A stretch of DNA of 64,000 nucleotides from Bordetella parapertussis (GTDB lineage Bacteria; Pseudomonadota; Gammaproteobacteria; Burkholderiales; JACQAP01): contig CAMDKM010000006.1 of assembly GCA_945900965.1 (NCBI GenBank), positions 52,745-116,744 on the forward strand, in the 5' to 3' direction. This document shows positions 42,084 to 50,294 of this stretch, one piece after another; the stretch's first letter is position 1; every line of letters begins with the position of its first letter. The notes below the pieces were generated by a model that saw nothing but the letters and a program-made list of their open reading frames with translations, had not been told where the DNA came from and searched no databases. The translations under genes were made by a program, and so were the position numbers.

Positions 42084-43054
42084 TGGCGTATCTCCGTGGC
42101 GGAGGGGCCCGCCACATAACGCAGGAAAATATTCTCCAGCGTGGGTTGTTGGCGTTCCAGCCGGTGCAGGTTCCATCGCGTGGCTACTGTTCTTGCGATG
42201 GCGGCTTCCACGCCCTCCCGCGCATCGGTCTGGCATTCGACGTTGAACATGCCGGCAATGCCGGGCATTGGGTGGGGGCTCACGGCAATCACTCCCGGTA
42301 CGGCCAGCAATTCGGTCCGCATCGCTTCGACCGGCGCGCTGGCGGTCAGCAGAACGCGGTTGGTTTGTTCGGACGCGCGCTGCAAGTTGGCTGGGGAATC
42401 GATCGCCAGCAACTTACCGTGATTAATGATAGCCACCCGGCTGCAGATCAGCGTTACTTCCGGCAGGATGTGAGTGCTGATGAGAACGGCATGTTGTTCG
42501 CCGAAGGCTCGAATGACTTCGCGGGTTTCCTGTATCTGGCCCGGGTCGAGACCGGCGGTCGGCTCGTCCAGCAGCAATACATCGGGCTTGCCGAGCAGCG
42601 CCTGGGCAAGACCGGTGCGCTGGCGGTAGCCCTTGGATAATTTATAGATTTCGCGGGTGAGCACGTTCTCCAGGCGACAGGCCGTGGCAACGCGGTCGAT
42701 TTCCGATTTGACTTGCCTGCCCGGCACGCCCTTGACCTTGGCGACAAAGCGCAGGTATTGGGCGACCTCGAGCGTGTCATACAGCGGGGGGTGTTCGGGC
42801 AAATATCCCAGGCGTCGTGCCGCTTCCTCGTTCTGGCGGGACATGTCGTAGCCCGCGACGGTCACCCTGCCCGACGAGGGCGTGGTAAAGCCGGCGATCA
42901 TGCGCATGGTCGTGGTTTTGCCGGCACCGTTGGGACCCAGAAAGCCGACAATTTCGCCCTTCCCGACCGAAAAACTCATGTCGTGAACGATGGTCCTGGA
43001 GCCGAAGCGTTTCGAAACGGATTCCAGTGCGATCGCGGGAGAAGAAGTATTCAT
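42080..43054 (-). CDS. GldA-like ABC exporter ATPase
   Basis: The 324-residue ATPase has Walker A GPNGAGKTT near residue 40, Q-loop LGYLPEHPPLYDTLEV, signature LSKGYRQRTGLAQAL, Walker B VLLLDEPTAGLDPGQ and switch His in STHILPEV, then a C-terminal domain of about 100 residues. It powers the GldF-like permease. The ATG at 43054 is one base away from repeat copy E, so the leader is repeat sequence (CTTTTTCTAGA) with no Shine-Dalgarno. A longer frame from 43129 would translate the repeat arm. Confidence 0.88.
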   Translation of the reverse strand: MNTSSPAIALESVSKRFGSRTIVHDMSFSVGKGEIVGFLGPNGAGKTTTMRMIAGFTTPSSGRVTVAGYDMSRQNEEAARRLGYLPEHPPLYDTLEVAQYLRFVAKVKGVPGRQVKSEIDRVATACRLENVLTREIYKLSKGYRQRTGLAQALLGKPDVLLLDEPTAGLDPGQIQETREVIRAFGEQHAVLISTHILPEVTLICSRVAIINHGKLLAIDSPANLQRASEQTNRVLLTASAPVEAMRTELLAVPGVIAVSPHPMPGIAGMFNVECQTDAREGVEAAIARTVATRWNLHRLERQQPTLENIFLRYVAGPSATEIRQ

Positions 43055-43055
43055 T

Positions 43056-43222
43056 CTAGAAAAAGCAGTTGAACCACAGAGGTACTGAGAACACGGAGAA
43101 AAAACAACTTGTTGCTTCGATCCACGCACTCACCAAAAAGGTGAACACTGCTGGCGTGACAACTCATTGATGTATTGTTCTTCTCGGTGTCTCTGTGCCT
43201 CTGTGGTGCGGTTTTTAGGTTC
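43056..43222. repeat. Family-1 inverted-repeat element, copy E
   Basis: It reads CTAGAAAAAGCAGTTGAACC at the left and GTGCGGTTTTTAGGTTC at the right, with CACAGAGG and CCTCTGTGG arm units and a central TCACC-aaaaa-GGTGA hairpin. It is the reverse complement of copy A with only about a dozen substitutions by eye. It lies between the GldA-like start and the terminator of the metallo-hydrolase gene, so it forms the whole leader of the exporter operon. Confidence 0.87.
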
Positions 43223-43237
43223 ATGGGGGCACGGGGA

Positions 43238-43266
43238 AACAAAAAGGCCCCCCGAAGGGGGCCTTG
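43238..43266 (-). terminator. Rho-independent terminator after the metallo-hydrolase gene
   Basis: On the minus strand AAGGCCCCC pairs with GGGGGCCTT around a small loop and is followed by TTTTTG. It lies about 28 bases after the metallo-hydrolase stop and upstream of repeat copy E, so it isolates the exporter operon from read-through. Confidence 0.85.
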
Positions 43267-43293
43267 AAAAAACGGTCTTTAGACCGGCAATGC

Positions 43294-44157
43294 TTACTTG
43301 TACCAGCGTCCGCCCTTGGCGGCGTATTGGTCCTGGTCGTGCGCCATGAACAGCGAGGTGCCTTCGATGTCGCGCATGAACTTCAGGCGGTTCAGGGACT
43401 TCATGTAGTCCTGCACGCTGTAGTTCAGGCCGGCGGGATAGCCGTCCAGGTTTTCCTGCATCCAGACTGCGTCCTGCGAAATGATGATCGTGCCGCTGCC
43501 AGCCGTCTTGACCTTCATCGACTGGTGGCCGAGCGTGTGGCCCGGGGTGCTCAGGATCAGCACGGAACCATCGCCGAACAGGTCATAGTCGCCTTCCAGT
43601 TCCAGGAAGTTGAAGTCGCGCGTGCCTTCCAGATCGGCCAGCACGAAGGGAGGGCCGGTACGGCCCTGGAACTTCTCGGGGAACCAGCCTTGGTAGAGCT
43701 CTTTCTTCTGGATGACGTGGATGGCGTTCGGGAACAGCTTCATGTTCGCGCCATGGTCCAGGTGCACGTGCGAGGTCACGACAATCTTCACCTTGTCGGC
43801 GGAATAGCCGAGCTTCTTCAGTTGCATGTCGATGACGTCTTCACGTTTCTGGCTGGGCTTCAGGAAGCCGCAGGTACCTTCTCCCCAGTAGGCCTTGCAA
43901 TTGCCGTCGGAAATGGCGACGTTGTTACCGGTGTCGAACACAACCAAGCCCTTGGGGTGATCGACTACCCACATGCTGACGGGGATGGTGATATCGCGTT
44001 GTTTTTCCTTCGGCACGGTGGGGATCAGCCCGGAAATGGGGAACGGACCAAACATACCGCTGGTGGTCCAGTAAACCTTGGCGGTCTGCGCAAACACGCC
44101 GGACGAGCCGAACGCGCACAGCAGACCGAACAATACGGCAATGATACTTTTCTTCAT
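43294..44157 (-). CDS. Secreted metallo-beta-lactamase-fold hydrolase, lactonase-like
   Basis: The 287-residue protein has a signal peptide (residues 1-23, GVFA-QTAKV) and the zinc-binding SHVHLDHG near residue 130, a distal His in STPGHTLGHQS, Asp in SQDAVW and His in MAHDQDQY. The layout (WVVDHPKGLVVFDTGNN) matches the AHL-lactonase-like branch. It could open a lactone ring in the periplasm. The start at 44157 has AGGAGG seven bases upstream; the longer frame to 44556 is antisense to a neighbouring coding region and lacks a ribosome site. Confidence 0.85.
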   Translation of the reverse strand: MKKSIIAVLFGLLCAFGSSGVFAQTAKVYWTTSGMFGPFPISGLIPTVPKEKQRDITIPVSMWVVDHPKGLVVFDTGNNVAISDGNCKAYWGEGTCGFLKPSQKREDVIDMQLKKLGYSADKVKIVVTSHVHLDHGANMKLFPNAIHVIQKKELYQGWFPEKFQGRTGPPFVLADLEGTRDFNFLELEGDYDLFGDGSVLILSTPGHTLGHQSMKVKTAGSGTIIISQDAVWMQENLDGYPAGLNYSVQDYMKSLNRLKFMRDIEGTSLFMAHDQDQYAAKGGRWYK

Positions 44158-44365
44158 TTGGAATCCTCCTGACAGATTATTTTGAGGGGGGTTTTTTGCT
44201 ACTTGCACCGCAGGTTCTTTTTTGAAGCCGAGCGGGGTATTTTTATGTTCTCCCCTTGCGACCCTTAAGGTGCTGACGGTACAGCGCGGACGCAGTGTGC
44301 CTGTTCCAAATCTGGACGTCAATCCGTTGCGCCTGCCGCAGATTTCACCTTCCGAATTTCTCGGC

Positions 44366-45334
44366 TCAGTTAACGCTGTCGGCGCTGAGCATGCCTTTTT
44401 GCAACAACTGCCGGAATACCTCGTAAGTTTCGCGTATGCCGTCTTCGATACTAACCGTGCCATAGTCTCCCAGGTGGGCCCGGACGGGTTGGTCCGAAAG
44501 CGCCATGGGGAAAGGGAGGGCCTCTCCGCCGGCTTGAATCTGGGCCTGAGGGACAATTTTTTTCAGAATGCCGATCGACTGTTCGACTGTTGAAGAAACG
44601 CCATTTATATCAAAGACCTCCGAACCGACGCGGTCCTTCGACACCGCCTTGATAAACGCGCAGGCCACCTCGCCTGCATGGAGCCAGGAAACCGGCCCAC
44701 GGAAGGGGATGGTGTAGGGTTTGTTGGCTGCCGCCGCCAGAATCGCCACCGTTGTTTTGGACGTCATGCCCTGGTCGCGCCCCACGCCGTACACCACCCC
44801 CGGGCGCAGACCGATGCTCGGAACCTGCCAGTCCTGTGCATAAACTCGCGCCGTCTGTTCATTGCAGAATTTGTACGCGCCATAAAGCGTGGGCATGGTT
44901 TTGGGGTCGAACACGCCGTGTGCGGCAATTGAACTGGCGTAACTCAGGCGTTTGATCCCCAGTCTGCGGGCCGCCTCGAATACATTGATGGTGCCCAATA
45001 CATTGACCCGGGCGCCTGCCGCGGGATCCGTTTTGCAAAACGGGACTTGCAGGGCGGCCAAATGAATGATGGCCCGGGCACCGCTCTGGTCCAGGGCGGA
45101 ATTGAGTGCGGCAGGGTCCGAGATATCGCCGGTGAACCATTTGATCTGCTGAAGTTCCGATTCGGAGAGCAGTAACCTGGGGCGCCGCTTGTCCCAGGCC
45201 ATGTCGAAAGCGGCAACCGGAACACCGGCGTCCAACAGCAACGACAGCGCCCAGCTTCCGATGCAACCGCCGGCGCCGGTGACCAGAACCGGAGCATTGA
45301 ATTCTGAAGGGTTGATCTTGAATTGTTTTAACAC
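44366..45334 (-). CDS. NAD-dependent epimerase/dehydratase (extended SDR)
   Basis: The 322-residue protein has the NAD-binding TGAGGCIG near residue 20, HLAALQVPF, and the catalytic Tyr-x-x-x-Lys in LYGAYKFCNE. The C-terminal part has INGVSST and fits nucleotide-sugar or related epimerases. It begins with GTG at 45334, with AAGGA just upstream, twelve bases after the sulfurtransferase gene, so the two are likely co-transcribed. Substrate is not clear; no polysaccharide genes are nearby. Confidence 0.82.
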   Translation of the reverse strand: MLKQFKINPSEFNAPVLVTGAGGCIGSWALSLLLDAGVPVAAFDMAWDKRRPRLLLSESELQQIKWFTGDISDPAALNSALDQSGARAIIHLAALQVPFCKTDPAAGARVNVLGTINVFEAARRLGIKRLSYASSIAAHGVFDPKTMPTLYGAYKFCNEQTARVYAQDWQVPSIGLRPGVVYGVGRDQGMTSKTTVAILAAAANKPYTIPFRGPVSWLHAGEVACAFIKAVSKDRVGSEVFDINGVSSTVEQSIGILKKIVPQAQIQAGGEALPFPMALSDQPVRAHLGDYGTVSIEDGIRETYEVFRQLLQKGMLSADSVN

Positions 45335-45346
45335 ACGAGTCCTTTC

Positions 45347-46225
45347 TTAAACTTCCATTGGCAACTGCGGATTACCTGCCCATTCCGACAGGGAGGCGTC
45401 ATACAAGGCAACATTGGTGTGACCAAGCATGGTAAGCACCAATGCTGCGGAGGTGGCGGCGATGCCGCCGCCGCAATACGTGATGACTCTGGGCGCAGCC
45501 AGTGGCTCGGCAAACAGCGTGCGAAGTTCGGCGGCCGATCGATAGGCATTGTTGGCATCCACCGCATGCAGCGCCGCCACGTTGATGCTGCCCGGTATGT
45601 GGCCCCGGCGTCCGTAGGTGACCCCGCCGGTCCCGGCGTGCTGCTCGGGTCGCAGGGAATTAAGCGTACAAGTGTCGGCACGGTGAATGGCGGCCAGTAC
45701 CTCGGCCGAGGTGGCCACCATGTCGCGGCGCGCAGGCCGTTGCGGGAACTCGTTGTGCGGACGTTTTGCGGGCTCCCCGCTTTCCAGTGCGCGTCCCTCT
45801 TGTTTCCACTTTTGCAGCCCTCCATCGAGTACTGCCGCCTTGTTGTGTCCGAACACCCTGAGCATCCACCACATGCGGCTTGCCCACCAGTGATTGGCGC
45901 TGGAGTAGCTCACGACCAGGGTATCCGACCCGATACCCAAACCCGACATGGCCTCGGTGAACTGTTCGGCCGGGGGCAACATGAAATGAAACGCGGCCGA
46001 GGTGTCCGCGACGTCGTGATCCATGTCCACAAAGGCTGCGCCGGGGATATGCGCCTTAAGAAAATCCTCCCGGCCTGGTACCACGGTGTAATAGCTGTTA
46101 TCGGGCAGTGGCGGCAGATGGGTGGTGCAATCGAGCACGCGTACGTTGTCGTCTTGCCGATGCCGATCGAGCCAGTCCGTGGAGACAAGGTATTCGGGGT
46201 GAACAAATCCGGCGTCGGTAGTCAT
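45347..46225 (-). CDS. Thiosulfate/3-mercaptopyruvate sulfurtransferase
   Basis: The roughly 292-residue protein has two rhodanese domains. The N-terminal one (FVHPEYLVSTDWLDRH to LDGGLQKWKQEGR) lacks a Cys in the active loop (SYSSANHWWASR), and the C-terminal one has the catalytic Cys in CGGGIAATSAAL. This is the classical tandem-domain form that moves sulfur from thiosulfate or mercaptopyruvate to an acceptor. The start at 46225 is preferred since family members begin just before this point; an ATG at 46375 would add 50 residues that do not look like rhodanese. Operon with the epimerase. Confidence 0.85.
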   Translation of the reverse strand: MTTDAGFVHPEYLVSTDWLDRHRQDDNVRVLDCTTHLPPLPDNSYYTVVPGREDFLKAHIPGAAFVDMDHDVADTSAAFHFMLPPAEQFTEAMSGLGIGSDTLVVSYSSANHWWASRMWWMLRVFGHNKAAVLDGGLQKWKQEGRALESGEPAKRPHNEFPQRPARRDMVATSAEVLAAIHRADTCTLNSLRPEQHAGTGGVTYGRRGHIPGSINVAALHAVDANNAYRSAAELRTLFAEPLAAPRVITYCGGGIAATSAALVLTMLGHTNVALYDASLSEWAGNPQLPMEV

Positions 46226-46650
46226 GCTGTGGTCCGTTGAATACAAGTCGCGCACGCTACCAATAAACGCCGGGCCGCGCCACTCGGCCATATACCAAGC
46301 TCCAATCCGGTCCGATTTGAAAAAATCATCCGCCTTTGCGGCGGCAGGACTCAATCGCATTGCCGTCGTAACCATCGGAAATAACAGTTGTTTTTTTCAG
46401 AATTGAGATCTCCTTTAGTTTCGCAGGGTGGGCGCTTCCGATGGCGTGCCGAGCGCTTGCGCAAAGAATGTTGCGAGACCTTACGTGTATTCGCGCCAAT
46501 GCACCGATATTGCAAGAGCCTCCGAAAATTTCAGGTATGGGGAATTTCCAATTGCAGTCGAATCCTGCATGATTCCGGTCTGGATCGGGGCGGAGAATCA
46601 GTTCGTCGCGATAAGTCCTTAAAAGTTATAAACATAAAATGGGAGGACCG
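46226..46650. other. Intergenic region without recognised gene
   Basis: This 425-base stretch separates the divergent sulfurtransferase and alpha/beta hydrolase genes. A plus-strand open frame from 46388 has no sensible composition. The last 30 bases are AT-rich and end in GGGAGG, the ribosome site of the next gene. No repeat of either family is present. Confidence 0.5.
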
Positions 46651-47496
46651 ATGAATTCAGACGCCGCAAACTATGAATTGCTGTACAGCAACCAGGCGGC
46701 GGTCCCGGAATTTCAGAGTCATTTTGACAGTTGGGCTGCAAAATCCGAATTGGCGCGGCGACAGCTCAATGTCGAAATCGACGTGCCTTATGGCGACCAC
46801 CGCATGGAGACCATGGATATCTTCCGTCCACGTGGAGAGTCCCGGGCACTGTTGATGTTCATTCATGGGGGCTATTGGCGCTCGCTGGACAAGAAATACC
46901 ATTCGTTCGTTGCGGCCCCCTATGTCAACGCGGGCGCAACGGTAGCAACTGTCAATTACTCGCTGTGCCCGGCGGTCAAAGTTGAGGACATCGTATTGCA
47001 ATGCCTGAAAGCGGCTGCCTGGCTGTACCGCAACACGGCTGAGGTCGAGGCGCCCCGCAACCGGATTTTTGTCGCGGGGCATTCCGCCGGCGGGCATCTG
47101 GCCGCGATGTGTCTGTCGGCGCAATGGCCACGCTATTCGCGGGGCTTGCCGGAAAAAGTGGTACAGGGCGCCGTCTCGGTCAGCGGTATTTACGATCTGG
47201 TGCCCATTTCCCGGACGCCGTCCATCAATGTGGATCTTCGCTTGACCGAAGCCGAGGCCATGAAGCTCAGCCCCGCGTACATGCCGCCCGCGACCAAGGC
47301 GCCGCTATTGATCGCGGTGGGTGGGCGCGAAATCGGCGGTTTCAAGGAGCAACATGCGCTGATCGCAAACCGCTGGTCGCAGGTGCTCGCGGGAGACATT
47401 CCCTGTCCGGAGGACAATCACTTCACCATTCTCAATACCTTCGCAAATGCCGAGTCGGCACTGTGCAAGGCGACTTTGAGGATGATGGGGCTTTAA
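46651..47496 (+). CDS. Alpha/beta hydrolase, arylformamidase/carboxylesterase-like
   Basis: The 281-residue hydrolase has the oxyanion motif FIHGGYWRSLDKK near residue 75, the nucleophile elbow VAGHSAGGHLAAM near 145, an acidic residue in the GGRE turn, and the catalytic His in EDNHFTILNTF. The HGGYW-GHSAGGH combination is typical of kynurenine formamidase-like and BD-FAE-like esterases. GGGAGG (46641-46646) lies just upstream. A role in tryptophan breakdown is unlikely because no kyn genes are near. Confidence 0.82.
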   Translation: MNSDAANYELLYSNQAAVPEFQSHFDSWAAKSELARRQLNVEIDVPYGDHRMETMDIFRPRGESRALLMFIHGGYWRSLDKKYHSFVAAPYVNAGATVATVNYSLCPAVKVEDIVLQCLKAAAWLYRNTAEVEAPRNRIFVAGHSAGGHLAAMCLSAQWPRYSRGLPEKVVQGAVSVSGIYDLVPISRTPSINVDLRLTEAEAMKLSPAYMPPATKAPLLIAVGGREIGGFKEQHALIANRWSQVLAGDIPCPEDNHFTILNTFANAESALCKATLRMMGL

Positions 47497-47520
47497 GACA
47501 GGGACGAGGAACGAGGAGCG
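47497..47520 (+). repeat. Fragment of a family-2 repeat arm supplying a ribosome site
   Basis: GACAGGGACGAGGAACGAGGAGCG is built of the same GAGGAACG-like units as the G-rich arms of copies I-III, without a matching C-rich arm. The GAGGAG it ends with lies just before the ATG at 47521 and can serve as Shine-Dalgarno sequence. Confidence 0.5.
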
Positions 47521-48654
47521 ATGGAATGCGTTCCTCAGACTGCTGGTATTATGTCCAGCATGCCGCTCAAGACCGTATCCTGTGACCATGGCGCCCCGCA
47601 CAAGGGGCGGGGCGCAACAATCAACCCCGAAGGGCGCTTCGAGAAGGAGGCCAGGGAGGCGTTCGACGATGGCTGGCACGAGGCTGAGGAGGGTGGCGTC
47701 GAGCGTCCGCGGACGATTGTTACGGCCGAGACGGTCAAGGCAATTATCTCTCGCAACGATTCGCCGGATGTGCCCTTTACGCAGAGCATCAATCCGTATC
47801 GCGGATGCGAGCACGGCTGCATTTATTGCTACGCGCGGCCGACTCATGCGTACCTGAATCTTTCCCCGGGCCTGGATTTCGAGACGCGGATTTTCGCCAA
47901 GGTCAACGCGGCGGAGTGTTTACGCAAAGAGTTGGCAAGACCCGGATACCAATGCGAAAGCATTGCGCTGGGGGCCAACACCGATCCTTATCAGCCAGCC
48001 GAGCGCGAATGGAAAATCACCCGATCCCTGCTGGAAGTGGCTTCCGAATGCAATCAGCCGCTGGGCATTGTTACCAAGAATGCGTTGATCGAGCGCGATC
48101 TTGACCTGCTCGGGCCGATGGCGGCAAAAGGGTTGGTCGCGGCTTACGTATCAGTCACCACGCTGGACCATGATCTGGCGCGGCGCATGGAGCCCCGTGC
48201 CACGGCGCCGATGCGCCGACTGGAAGCGATCCGGCGCCTGTCGGCGGCCGGTGTGCCGGTCGGGGTGTTGGTTGCACCGGTGGTGCCGTTTCTGACCGAT
48301 GCCGATTTGGAGCATATCCTCGATGGAGCCCGCGCGGCCGGCGCCACATCAGCCGCTTACGTGCTGCTGCGCTTGCCCTATGAAGTCAAGGATCTGTTTC
48401 GAGACTGGCTCGTGCAAAACTACCCACTCAAGGCCGGGCATGTGATGAGCCGGGTGCAGCAAATGCGCGAGGGGCGCGACAACGATCCGCAGTTCGGTTC
48501 GCGGATGCGGGGCAGCGGGGAATTTGCCCACATGCTCGCGCACCGCTTTGAGGTGGCTTGCAAGCGTCTGGGATTCAACCAGACCCGGCGGCAACTCGAT
48601 TGCACACAGTTCCGGCCGCCGTCACTGGACGGGCAACTGGATTTTTTCCGTTGA
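47521..48654 (+). CDS. PA0069-family radical SAM protein (SplB-like)
   Basis: The 377-residue protein has the radical SAM cluster Cys96, Cys100 and Cys103 in GCEHGCIYCYARPTH, preceded by TQSINPYRG, which is the PA0069/Rv2578c signature. It is related to spore photoproduct lyase, but its reaction is not established. The ATG at 47521 is used because GAGGAG from the repeat fragment precedes it; ATGs at 47551 and 47560 are also possible and would drop 10-13 non-conserved residues. Confidence 0.88.
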   Translation: MECVPQTAGIMSSMPLKTVSCDHGAPHKGRGATINPEGRFEKEAREAFDDGWHEAEEGGVERPRTIVTAETVKAIISRNDSPDVPFTQSINPYRGCEHGCIYCYARPTHAYLNLSPGLDFETRIFAKVNAAECLRKELARPGYQCESIALGANTDPYQPAEREWKITRSLLEVASECNQPLGIVTKNALIERDLDLLGPMAAKGLVAAYVSVTTLDHDLARRMEPRATAPMRRLEAIRRLSAAGVPVGVLVAPVVPFLTDADLEHILDGARAAGATSAAYVLLRLPYEVKDLFRDWLVQNYPLKAGHVMSRVQQMREGRDNDPQFGSRMRGSGEFAHMLAHRFEVACKRLGFNQTRRQLDCTQFRPPSLDGQLDFFR

Positions 48655-48658
48655 GCAG

Positions 48659-48840
48659 GAGAGTATTGAAAGTCAGGGGCTAGGGGCTAAGGGCGAGGAT
48701 TGAGGATCGGGGATCGGGGATCGAGGATCGAGGGGGGGCAGGATTGAGGATCGAGGCAAAACATTTCACCCATTCACTCATTCACCCTTCACGCCTTCAC
48801 TGAACTTCTCACCCGTCACCCTTCACTCATTCACATCATC
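48659..48840. repeat. Family-2 inverted-repeat element, copy III
   Basis: The G-rich left arm iterates GGGGCTA, GGATCGGGG and GATCGAGG units (48672-48760). The right arm iterates TTCACCCATTCACTCA and CACCCTTCAC units. The pairing of the arms is less exact than in copy II. It follows the radical SAM stop within five bases and ends about 28 bases before the DUF2007 ATG. Confidence 0.78.
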
Positions 48841-48868
48841 TTGTGCGTTCGCGCTTGTCTGGCTTAGG

Positions 48869-49186
48869 ATGAAAAAAATCTATTCTGCCGCCACACTGAT
48901 CGAGGCCCATCTGGTGCGCGACCTGCTTGGTCACGCTGGCATCGATGCGATGGTATTGAACGAAAATCTGCAAAGCATCGTGGGAGAAATTCCGGTCAAC
49001 CAGGCTGGGCCGGAAGTATGGATATCGAATCAGCGCGAAGTCAGGCAAGCGCTGGAAGTGGTGCGCCGGATGCAAAGTCCGGTGGGCGCACAGGCGGCGA
49101 TTTTTTGTCCGGGGTGTCATGAAGAAAATCCGCGAAATTTCGAGTTGTGCTGGAAATGCCTCGCCGAGTTGCAAGCTGGCGCCTGA
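48869..49186 (+). CDS. DUF2007 domain protein with C-terminal zinc ribbon
   Basis: The 105-residue protein has an N-terminal DUF2007 fold (MKKIYSAATLIEAHLVRDLLGHAGIDAMVLNE), a ferredoxin-like domain related to PII signal proteins, up to about residue 70. A C-terminal CPGCHEENPRNFELCWKC gives four Cys in a CxxC-x11-CxxC zinc ribbon. It may sense or bind a small ligand. It is upstream of the deacetylase-like gene with about 90 bases between. Confidence 0.82.
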   Translation: MKKIYSAATLIEAHLVRDLLGHAGIDAMVLNENLQSIVGEIPVNQAGPEVWISNQREVRQALEVVRRMQSPVGAQAAIFCPGCHEENPRNFELCWKCLAELQAGA

Positions 49187-49277
49187 GCCGGCGCGCCGGC
49201 GCGCCCTGCAAAAACTTGCGGCGGCCTGGTTATGCCCGGTGGCGTCCACCAGCTTGGGACAGACACGAAGCAAGAAC

Positions 49278-50216
49278 ATGAAGGTGTTCCTTTATGTGGA
49301 CGAGGGGCTCGCGGCTTACGGTTTTCCGGAGGGGCACCCACTGGGCATCGACCGTCAGGGGGCATTTTTGCGGGAAGCAAACGCCCAGGGTCTGGTTGGC
49401 CGCGCGCAGGTCATGGCGGGGCGGCCAGGCAGCGCCACGGAAATCGGCCGTTTTCACACTCAGGAGTATGTCAATTTTGTGGCCGGGGCCGAACAACAAG
49501 GACTCGAATTGCTCGACGGCGGCGACACGCCGGTGTTTCCGGGCGTCTACCCGGCGTCAGCCTATGTGGTGGGCGCGGCCCTGGATGGATTGAGCCGGGT
49601 CATGTCCGGCGAGTGCCTTCGCACACTGCAGCCCATTGGCGGCCTGCATCACGCCATGCGAGGTGGGGCGGCGGGGTTCTGTGTGTTTAACGATCTGGGT
49701 GTGGTGATCGAGACCTTGCGCAGTCAGTATGGCGTCAAGCGGGTGGGGTATGTCGACATCGATGTGCACCACGGCGACGGTGTGTATTACCCTTTCGAGG
49801 CAGATGCCGATCTGATTTTTGCCGACATTCACCAAGACGGGCGCACGCTTTTTCCCGGCACCGGCCACGAACATGAAACCGGCAGCGGCGCGGCCAAGGG
49901 GACCAAACTCAACATTGCCCTGCGTCCCGGGTCGGGTGACCGCGAATTCATGCTGGCGTGGGAGCGCGTGGAAGCCCACTTCGAGCGCTGGCGACCGGAA
50001 TTTTTGGTGTTTCAATGTGGTGCCGACGGGCTCAAGGGCGACCCTTTGGCCCATCTGGAATATTCGCCGCAGGCGCATGCCCATGCAGCGCGGCGGATTT
50101 GTGTTCTGGCGGAAAAACACGCAAAGGGCCGCATCATGGCGTTTGGCGGAGGTGGGTACAACCGCGCCAATCTCGGGCACGCCTGGTCGGTGGTGTTAAG
50201 AGAATTTATCGGCTAA
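49278..50216 (+). CDS. Histone deacetylase family (AcuC/HdaH-like) amidohydrolase
   Basis: The 312-residue arginase-fold deacetylase has the catalytic His pair in GGLHHAM near residue 122, the zinc-binding YVDIDVHHGDGV (Asp, His) near 157, the distal Asp in CGADGLKGDP, and GGGGYN near the end. The start at 49278 is where homology begins. Bacterial members deacetylate acetyl-lysine, polyamines or small amides such as acetylated acyl amines. It would be cytoplasmic. It sits between DUF2007 and a small hypothetical gene. Confidence 0.87.
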   Translation: MKVFLYVDEGLAAYGFPEGHPLGIDRQGAFLREANAQGLVGRAQVMAGRPGSATEIGRFHTQEYVNFVAGAEQQGLELLDGGDTPVFPGVYPASAYVVGAALDGLSRVMSGECLRTLQPIGGLHHAMRGGAAGFCVFNDLGVVIETLRSQYGVKRVGYVDIDVHHGDGVYYPFEADADLIFADIHQDGRTLFPGTGHEHETGSGAAKGTKLNIALRPGSGDREFMLAWERVEAHFERWRPEFLVFQCGADGLKGDPLAHLEYSPQAHAHAARRICVLAEKHAKGRIMAFGGGGYNRANLGHAWSVVLREFIG

Positions 50217-50294
50217 TGATGATTCCGGTAACGCCGCGCCCAGGCCAGGATCTGATCGAGTGTCACATTTGCCCCGCACAAAACGACCACTGGA

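Noticed and set aside
44158..44556. N-terminal extension of the metallo-hydrolase gene
   Set aside because: The clear signal peptide and AGGAGG site fix the start at 44157; the upstream part is random in composition and overlaps the epimerase gene.
46388..46654. 88-codon open frame upstream of the alpha/beta hydrolase
   Set aside because: Arg/Cys-rich composition, no ribosome site, and its end overlaps the ribosome site of the real gene.
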